From Microglena sp. YARC (taxonomy: Eukaryota; Chlorophyta; Chlorophyceae; Chlamydomonadales; Chlamydomonadaceae), in the NCBI GenBank assembly GCA_022414725.1, contig CM039463.1:93597145-93661144 (forward strand): a stretch of 64,000 nucleotides of DNA, given 5' to 3'. Positions 31,954 to 64,000 of the stretch are shown piece by piece. Each line of letters opens with the position of its first letter. Position 1 is the stretch's first letter. Below the pieces are notes generated by a model that searched no databases, was not told the DNA's origin, and worked only from the letters and a program-made list of their open reading frames with translations. Both the position numbers and the translations under genes were made by a program.

Positions 31954-32345
31954 AGCTGGGGCTACTTAGAAAAGTCCGCACTGATCCACCCTAGGACCAT
32001 TATGTTGGTGGAGTATCCTAAGCAGCTGTCCAATGAGATCCCCAAGACTGTGGGCCCCCTGGTACATGTGAGGGACCGGAAGTACGGGCGCACCAGGGTG
32101 GTGGTGATTGGCCCTGCTGAATCAGTCGGCGATGGCGAAGAGGTTTTCTAGAGCTGGGGCTACTTAGAAAGGTCCGCACTGATCCACCCTAGGACCATCG
32201 TGGAGTATCCTAAGCAGCTGTCCAATGAGATCCCCAAGACTGTGGGCCCCCTGGTTCAAGTGCGGGACCGGAAGTACAGGCGCACCAGAGTGGTGGTGTA
32301 TGGCCCTGCTGAATCAGTTGGCGATGGCGAAGAGGTTTTCTAGAC
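31954..32345 (+). repeat. RSMD: Two 3' echoes of the RSMD terminal exon, stop codon included
   Basis: About 192-bp units at 31960-32151 and 32152-32343 repeat the last 60 codons nearly exactly, through GAGGTTTTCTAG. The second lacks eleven or twelve bases near 32199. A shorter third remnant starts at about 32356. Confidence 0.85.
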
Positions 32346-33120
32346 CTGGAACTACTTAGAAAAGTCCGGAATAATCTACCCGCACTGATCCACCCTAATG
32401 AAAGCTCGAGCTCGGTACGGAACCTTACAACAGGCGGAGGAGGCACTGCCTGTAGTACAACTGTGCCGATTAAACCTAAGGGTTCAACATCGACCGAGGC
32501 CTTTGTCCCAGCTGGGGCTACTTGTGCGGATGTATGTTGACAATACTACCAGGCCTCATTGATACGAGCACCTTGGGTGCATACCTGCTTTGTGCATTCT
32601 GTTGCACCGCGTGATCTTGTTTGCAACTTAGATGTATGTTTACCGGCCCCCAATGAAGGCTCAACCTCAGTACATCAACCGCACTACTGGGAGCAGAGGT
32701 TACCGGCCCACTCCACCTGTGCTCGAACCTGGGCTTGAACCAGAGGGTACCGGCCCACGCCACCTGCGCTTGAACCTGGGCTTGAACTAGAGGTCGACGG
32801 CCCCCAGTGAAGGCTTGACCTCGGTACGACACCGTACCACTGGCGAAGGAGGCAGTACGACACCATACTACTGGCAGAGGAGGCGGTACAACACCGAACT
32901 ACTGGCAGAGGAGGCGGTGCAACACCAAACTACTGGCAGAGAAGGCTGTACAATACCGTACTACTGGCGGAGGAGGCGGTACGACACCGAGCTACTGGCG
33001 GAGGAGGCGGTGCCACACCGTAATACTGGCAGAGGAGGCGGTACGATACCATACTACTGGCGGAGGAGGCGGTGCCGACTAAACCTAAGTGTTTAACATC
33101 GACCGAGGCCTCTGTCCCAC
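32346..33120 (+). repeat. Intergenic tandem repeats, about 31-bp unit
   Basis: From about 32820 to 33070 a unit with GGTACGACACCGTACTACTG and GCAGAGGAGGC is repeated about eight times. 32640-32800 holds a two-copy block with CACCTGCGCTTGAACCTGGG. Confidence 0.7.
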
Positions 33121-33420
33121 GCCACCTTTGCATCAACCTGGGCCGGTCATGAAATTGAAACTGAAATTGTTACATCTGTGTAATACAGTTACTCACAGGA
33201 CGTGATGTTAAGGACACCTTAGCGTAAGCCAGAGCTAGCTATAGTCACCGAACCTGGGCCGGTCACCTCTGGTTCAGTACACAGTCTAGTCTACCAGTTT
33301 ACCTGTCTAGTCTACAAGTCTACCAGTTTGAATACCTGGTATGTAGAACATGAACTTGTCGTTGGAGGTTTTCTACAGCTGGGGCTATATATATAATAGG
33401 TGTTCTAGGGCTTTTTTATA

Positions 33421-33503
33421 TATTTATATAGGTGTTACGCCTTATAACCAGGCGTGAGGTTGAGAGGGCCAGCCCGCTCGCTTGCGCTGGGGCCAACCAC
33501 CAA
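33421..33503 (-). repeat. Interspersed element R1, reverse copy
   Basis: TTATAACCAGGCGTGAGG and GCTGGGGCCAACCACCA in reverse order; the AT-rich tail is at the left. Confidence 0.7.
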
Positions 33504-34947
33504 TCGAGCTGGGGCTATGTGTGCGGATGTATGTTTGAGTGTACGGCCGTTGTCTGCTGGTGTCCTACGTCTGCAGTAAACACAACCAAGCCTTACTGAC
33601 ACGAGCAGCTTGGGAGTATACATGCATATAGTGCTCGTTGCACTGCCTTATCTTTCTAAGAAGCGAGAATGAAGGGTTGGTGGGGGTTGGGAGCCTGTGA
33701 ATCATGGATGCTGTGGAAGGCATCGCTCACACAAGCAGCAAGGGTTGGTGGTTGGTGGATCTTGTAGTGCTTGCTTGCAACCTGACTACTAAATGTATGT
33801 TTTCGTACGTAGGACCTTAACTTGTCTAGTCTCACTAGAGCACCTGCTCACTGATGCTTTCATCGACGGCATCGGCATCAGCGCACATAAACATTTCCAC
33901 CCATTCTATATTTTAGCCTACGACCATCTGACCAGATGGCTGCGTGGTAACTGCACAGCTTAACATCATGTATGGATGTTGCATTCCAGGGGTAGGCAGT
34001 GAGGCTTGCTGGGGACTTGCCCAATGCCCAACCTCTAATTATCGAGATAGGTGTTGAGTACCAGGTGGGGGGCTGTTAATTTCAATGGCTTCGTTGTTGA
34101 TTTGGGGCAATAGGATGGGGTCGGTATCTCATATGGAACACCCTAAGTGCCCCTACTCTTGTGCGGAAAATGAATCCTCGGTGCCGCTGGTTTGTGTCGG
34201 GAGACCCACCTCTTGGGATGAAAGCCCTTTCACAACTTCAAAAAAAGGACAGGAGCAGCTGCTGTGTGCTGTTGTGTTTTATACGACATTGCTGAGTTGG
34301 GCAGTGAAGACAGAAATGTCTGTAAACCAGGAAGCACATTAGGCGGACAGAAATGTCTGGGACATCAAAACTTATCAAGCTCTTCCAGAGCTTGCTCTTT
34401 GATTTGAATAAATTGTTACATGATTTCAGCAAAATTTAGGCTACTGTCTTCTAATTCCAAGTCCCCCCGTGTGTTACCACCCCTTCCTAGCTAGCTCTTT
34501 GCAGTAGTACTTTATCTTGGACTTGGTTAATACCCCCAGCCATCTTCGGCAGTAAAATAAATAACCAGGTAAAATGTAAACGTTATCAAAACAACCAAAA
34601 ATCTTAGCATTCCACAAAAACAACACTGTCCATTATCGCCCTTCAAGCCTTAGAGCTGCCCGCTATTTGAAGTCCTATGACAACAATTCAATGCATTCTT
34701 CATATAAAATATTGTTATCTAGTCTCTTCATACAACCACTGGTAACTGACATGACACGGGACTACAAACACTGCCAACTGTTATGTCAGAAGTCGTTACC
34801 GTACCCAGTCTCTTCATACAACAATTCAACTGTTATATTACAAAACGAACACTGTCAACTGTTCTAACGAAAGTTGTTATCCAATCTCTTCAAACAACCA
34901 ATGATAAACAGAGGCTGTCGTTTGTTTGTTATTCTAGTCCAGGGGGG

Positions 34948-35027
34948 TTGGTGGTTGGGCCCAGTAAAAGCAAACGGGCTGCCCCCCTCGACCTCACAGG
35001 TCGTAATCAGGCGGACTATGTACTTGT
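34948..35027 (+). repeat. Interspersed element R1 copy
   Basis: It contains TTGGTGGTTGGGCCCAG, GCAAACGGGCTGCCCCC and GTCGTAATCAGGCGGAC; the tail is reduced. Confidence 0.7.
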
Positions 35028-35386
35028 ATGTAGTAGCCTGATCGACCACCGACCACCAGCCACCAACCAGCTACCACACTCAGGACAACTACCACCGACC
35101 CTGACCCTGACCCTGACCCCGATCCCGCCGTCATTCAGAATCAGATCCTGTCCTATAAATACCGAAGCCGTAACTCTGGAGGACAGTCTATGTGCACTGT
35201 GTACGGTATACTTAGGTGTATCGAGGATCACATCCTCCCTCCAGGACTACTGAAGTTATTGAGTATTAACTCTCTGATTCCAGTCCACCGACGCCGGCAT
35301 TTACATTTTCCAGGGAGTAGGCAACTAGGCAAAAGTGGTATGCCCAAGTGACCCCCCCCAAATGATCAAGAAATGTATTGAGTATC

Positions 35387-35466
35387 TTGGTGGTTGGCCC
35401 CAGTGCGAACAAACGGGCTGGCCCCCGTAACCTCACGCCTCGTAATAAGGCGTACTATTTTTATAT
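35387..35466 (+). repeat. Interspersed element R1 copy
   Basis: It contains TTGGTGGTTGGCCCCAG, AACGGGCTGGCCCCC and the full stem ACGCCTCGTAATAAGGCGT, then TACTATTTTTATA. Confidence 0.75.
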
Positions 35467-36307
35467 GTTGAGTATCTCAGAATATCTGGTTAATACTTAC
35501 TACTACCTTGCCTATCGGAAGCAGCATAACACAATTGTGAACATACACAGATTAGGCGCCAAACCGTTCACCGCTGTTGCTACCCAACTACATTATGAGC
35601 TAGTTGGTTGAATGAGAGGTCCACCAGCCCTCAGGTTGCTCACCGTCTGCAGATGGATTACAAATGAGTAGGGAACGGCAAAACAAATAAATACATCTTA
35701 ACTTCCAAGATATGTCACACAATGACACTTCAAGGAGCGTGAGGTTCAGGGAACCATAAGCATGCGATGGATGGGCTGACATCACACCTAGAGCCCAGTT
35801 ACCATGCCGGTCGACGACCCTCCGGGTGGGCCCAGGTGACCTTGATGGGGTTCGAACCAACAGCCTGGTAAGACCCCGCACCTGCTTCCGGTCAAAACAC
35901 GCGAGGACTATAAACACTATACATCCCATGTAACAGACCCTCCCAAATCTGTCTTTGAGATGTGAGACGGTACGTTTTGAACGGCCCTGTCGCTCACCAC
36001 CCGATTGGCGCGTGCGGGCGCGTAGCCCCCCCAAGACCCCGCATCTACAGTGCTGAGGCAAAGGTGTAATTGCAAGCCTGCGCCTCTGGTCTTGCCTCCT
36101 CGTCTCCTTGCTCGGAGTTCTCGTATGCTCGCACGATCCGGCTGTGGGCGGCCGGCCAGCCGAGGGTTTGAATTTTCAAACCGCCCACATGACAGAACGG
36201 AAAGTTACAGCTACGCGTCCAGGTTCACGGACAGACTGGTCAGACCCACAGAGGCGAAGCTTCCAACCAGTTAGTTTTTCGTCTCCATAATGCCCTTGTC
36301 CTAGTGA

Positions 36308-61055
<24,748 letters not shown>

Positions 61056-61955
61056 GTAAGGGAGCTATTCTGGGAGGAGGAGGAGGAGGGGGGGGGGGGG
61101 GGGGGGGAGGTCAGGATTGTTAGTAGGTACGGAACTATTATGGGAGGGGGGAAGGGAAAGAGGAATGGCATAGAGGCCCTAGACACAGAGCATGCATGCC
61201 TTCAGTATTGGTAAGGGAGCTATTCTGGGAGGAGGAGGGGGGAGAGAAATAGTAGATGAGGAGAGCAGGGGAAGGAGGGGGGAGGAGGGGCATGCATGCG
61301 TTGGTGATTAGTACATAGAGAGCTATTTCTAGGAGGAGGAGGGGGGGGGGGGGGGGGGGGTCAGGATTGAATGGTATGTACGGAACTAAAATGGGAGGGC
61401 CGAGGGGCAGAAGAATGGATTGTGTTTAGTTCATAGCTGGCATAGAGGCCCTAGACACAGAGCATGCTTGCCTTGAGTATTGGTAAGGGAGCTATTCTGG
61501 GAGGAGGGGTGTGTGGGGGGGGGGATTGATTGGAATGTACGGAACTATTTTTGGGAGGGGAAAGGGGCAGAGGATTGGATTGTGTTTAGTTCATAGCTGG
61601 CATAGGGGCCCTAGACACAGAGTATGCGTGCCTTGAGTATTGGTAAGTAATGTGTTCTTTTGGGGTGGGTGGGTGGGTGGCGGAGGGAAAGAGGAGATTA
61701 GGGAGGGGAGGGGGAGGGTAGGAGGGGCATGCATGCGTTGGTGATTGGTACGTAGGGAGCTATTCTCGGGGGGGGGGGGGGGGGGGGGGGGGGGGGATTG
61801 ATTGGTATGTACGGAGCTATTCTGGGAGAAGATGAGGGGCAGAGGGATGGATTGTGTTTAGTTCATAGCTGGCATAGAGGACCTAGACGCAGAGCATCCG
61901 TGCCTTGAGTATTGGTATGGGAGCTAACCTGGGAGGAGGAGGAGGAGGGGAGTGG

Positions 61956-61987
<32 letters not shown>

Positions 61988-62139
61988 ATCGGTATGTTTG
62001 GAACTATTCTGGGAGGGGGGAAGGGAAAGAGGAATGGATTGTGTTTAGTAAAGGGGTTTAGTAAAGGGGGCCATAGACATAGGGCAAGCATGTATTAAAC
62101 ATTGGCAACACATGCTTGACTGCCGTTACCGTAGCCGTT
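61056..62139 (+). repeat. 3' echoes of FYR exon 12 with G runs
   Basis: The exon end (CTGGCATAGAGGCCCTAGAC to GAGTATTGGTAAGG) recurs at about 61166, 61436, 61596 and 61868, with a remnant near 62065. They are separated by GGAGGAGG and G runs of 15-27 bases. Confidence 0.88.
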
Positions 62140-62967
62140 ACCGTACCCACCCCCACCCACCCACACTCCGCCTCTCCTTGGCCGCCCTGGCAAGAGGCAA
62201 GGTGGTACAGATTGAGATGGTAATCATACCCCCCCACACACACACACCACACAAACACACCACTCTGCCTCACCTTGGCCGCCCTGGCAAGAGGCAAGGT
62301 GGTACAGGTCGAAATGGTACCCCCCCCACACACACACACACCCTCCGCCTCTCATTGGCTGCCCTGGTTAGAGAAAAGGTGGGACAGTTCAAGGTGGTAC
62401 AGATTAAGATGGTAATCATACCCCCCCACAACCCCACCCCACACCCCACAAACACCACTCCGCCTCTCCTTGGCCGCCCTGGTTAGAGAAAAGGTGGTAC
62501 AGTTCAAGGTGGTACAGATTGAGATGGTAATCATACCCCCCCACACCCCCACCCCACCCCCCACAAACATCTCTCCGCCTCTCCTTGGCCGCCCTGGTTA
62601 GAGAAAAGGTGGTACAGTTCAAGGTGGTACAGATTGAGATGGTAATCATACCCCCGCACACCCCCACCCCACCCGCCACAAATACCACCCCGCCTCTCCT
62701 TGGCCGCCCTGGCAAGAGGCAAGGTGGTACAGATTGAGATGGTAATCATACCCCCCCACCCACCCCCCACAAACACCACTCCGCCTCTCATTGGCTGCCC
62801 TGGCAAGAGGCAAGGTGGTAGTTGGTAATAAGGTGATAGTTGGTAGTTGGGACAAAGGAGTTGAAGGTCGCAGGTGCTAGAGTTCACGGTGGTACAGGCT
62901 GAGGTGGTAACCCTAATCCCCCACCCGCCCCTGGATACTGGTTCCCTACGTATGGTGGTGTGTGTGT

Positions 62968-62999
<32 letters not shown>

Positions 63000-63400
63000 T
63001 ATGATTAGCATCTCAATCTGTACCACCTTGCCTCTTGCCAGGGCGGCCAAGGAGAGGCGGAGTGTGGGTGGGTGGGGTGGGGTGTACCATTTTGACCTGT
63101 ACCACCTTGCCTCTTGCCAGGGCGGCCAATGAGAGGCGGAGTGTGGGTGGGTGGGGGTGGGGTGTACCATTTCGACCTGTACCACCTTGCCTCTTGCCAG
63201 GGCGGCCAAGGCGAGGCAGAGTGGTGTGGGGGTGGTGGGTGGGTGGGGGGGGGGGTGTATGATTACCATCTCAATCTGTACCACCTTGCCTCTTGCCAGG
63301 GCGGCCAAGGAGAGGCGGAGTGTGGGTGGGGGGGGTGGGGGGTACCATTTCGACCTGTACCACCTTGCCTCTTGCCAGGGCGGCCAAGCAGAGGCGGAGT
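62140..63400. repeat. Large inverted repeat of an acceptor-like unit
   Basis: Left arm (62160-62825): about seven units with CTTGGCCGCCCTGGCAAGAG and GATTGAGATGGTAATC. Right arm (63000-63400): five units of the reverse complement, CTCTTGCCAGGGCGGCCAAG. A 35-base G run lies just left of the right arm. In the right arm CTTGCCAG reads as a 3' splice site. Confidence 0.85.
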
Positions 63401-64000
63401 ACGTGAATGTGTGGGGGATGTTTTTGGTTGCCATCTCGACCTGTATAACCTTAAACTCTACTACCTTATAACCACCTACCACCTTGCCTCTTACCAGGAC
63501 GGCGAAGTGTGTGTGGGGGGGTGGGGGTGTGTGGGGGGGTACCATTTCGACCTGTACCACCTTGAACTCTACCACCTCCCACCTACCAATTACCATATCT
63601 CACCTTGCCTCTTGCCAGGGCAGCCAAGGCCCAAGGGCCAGGGTTACCCTCTCAACCTGTACCACCGTGAACTCTCCCACCTCCCACCTACCAATTACCA
63701 TATCTCACCTTGCCTCTTGCCAGGGCAGCCAAGGCCCAAGGGCCAGGGTTACCCTCTCAACCTGTACCACCGTGAACTCTACCACCTCCCACCTACCAAT
63801 TACCATATCTCACCTTGCCTCTTGCCAGGGCAGCCAAGGCCCAAGGGCCAGGGTTACCCTCTCAACCTGTACCACCGTGAACTCTACCACCTCCCACCTT
63901 CAACTTCAACTCCCTCTTACCACCTATCAATTACCACCTACCACCTTATTACCAACTACCAACAACCACCTTATTAACAACTAACAACTACCACATTATT
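63401..64000 (+). repeat. Further acceptor units of the same family
   Basis: Three 108-110-bp units at about 63600, 63710 and 63820 carry CCTCTTGCCAGGGCAGCC then AAGGCCCAAGGGCCAGGG. They are probably echoes of the next FYR exon, whose working copy would be beyond the window edge. Confidence 0.65.

Larger units (their letters stand above)
33121..36307. other. Intergenic region with three R1 elements and an R2 remnant
   Basis: R1 copies lie at 33421-33503 (reverse), 34948-35027 and 35387-35466. An R2-like remnant is at about 33985-34030 (reverse). A perfect 8-bp hairpin GGTTTGAATTTTCAAACC is at about 36169-36186. The reverse strand near 35850 holds GGTTCGAACCC, a B-box-like word without a matching A box. 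No other gene is recognisable. Confidence 0.55.

Noticed and set aside
35830..35900. Reverse-strand tRNA or SINE suggested by GGTTCGAACCC
   Set aside because: No A box at the right distance and no terminator.

Overview
This is nuclear DNA of a eukaryote, most likely a green alga. Genes are on both strands and cut into many short exons. The recognisable proteins are an indole-3-glycerol phosphate synthase, an RsmD-type rRNA methyltransferase and a protein with FYRN and FYRC domains. Introns carry plant-type telomere-like CCCTAAA stretches. Composition and repeat load recall repeat-rich prasinophytes such as Cymbomonas; that name is a guess from memory. Most long open frames in the window are translations of simple repeats and are not genes.

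Layout. (1) 1-4518, plus strand: last three visible exons of indole-3-glycerol phosphate synthase; the gene begins left of the window. (2) 4519-8640: intergenic DNA with short interspersed elements and one hAT-like MITE. (3) 8697-12488, minus strand: three phase-matched exons of an unrecognised membrane protein. (4) 14519-16910, minus strand: a complete two-exon gene for a 169-residue basic protein with an organelle-targeting look. (5) 18281-18481, minus strand: a doubtful terminal exon. (6) 18673-31953, plus strand: nine exons (656 codons plus stop, phases consistent throughout) encoding an acidic/basic low-complexity N-terminal region joined to an RsmD-like methyltransferase. (7) 31954-36307: intergenic repeats. 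(8) 36308-61055 and beyond the right edge, plus strand: at least twelve exons of a large protein with a coiled coil, a UBA-like helical segment, low-complexity stretches, then FYRN and FYRC. A 6.8-kb AT-rich satellite lies in the intron between FYRN and FYRC.

The striking property is the intron architecture. Nearly every exon has degenerate copies of its own acceptor-proximal end in the intron before it, and often copies of its donor-proximal end in the intron after it. I call these 'echoes'. Many intronic minisatellites (1366-2230, 44270-44540, 42674-43130, 61166-61920) are built from an exon end plus its splice site. Terminal exons have echoes that include the stop codon. The copy that splices in phase is usually the one nearest the exon body. 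Some echoes differ from the working exon mainly at synonymous sites, as if they had once been coding. A second pattern is strand asymmetry: about half the introns start G-rich and end C-rich, so their two ends could pair.

Exon boundaries were chosen from AG/GT sites, reading-frame phase across junctions and family similarity. None has been tested against RNA. Coordinates of echoes and interspersed repeats are approximate to a few bases.
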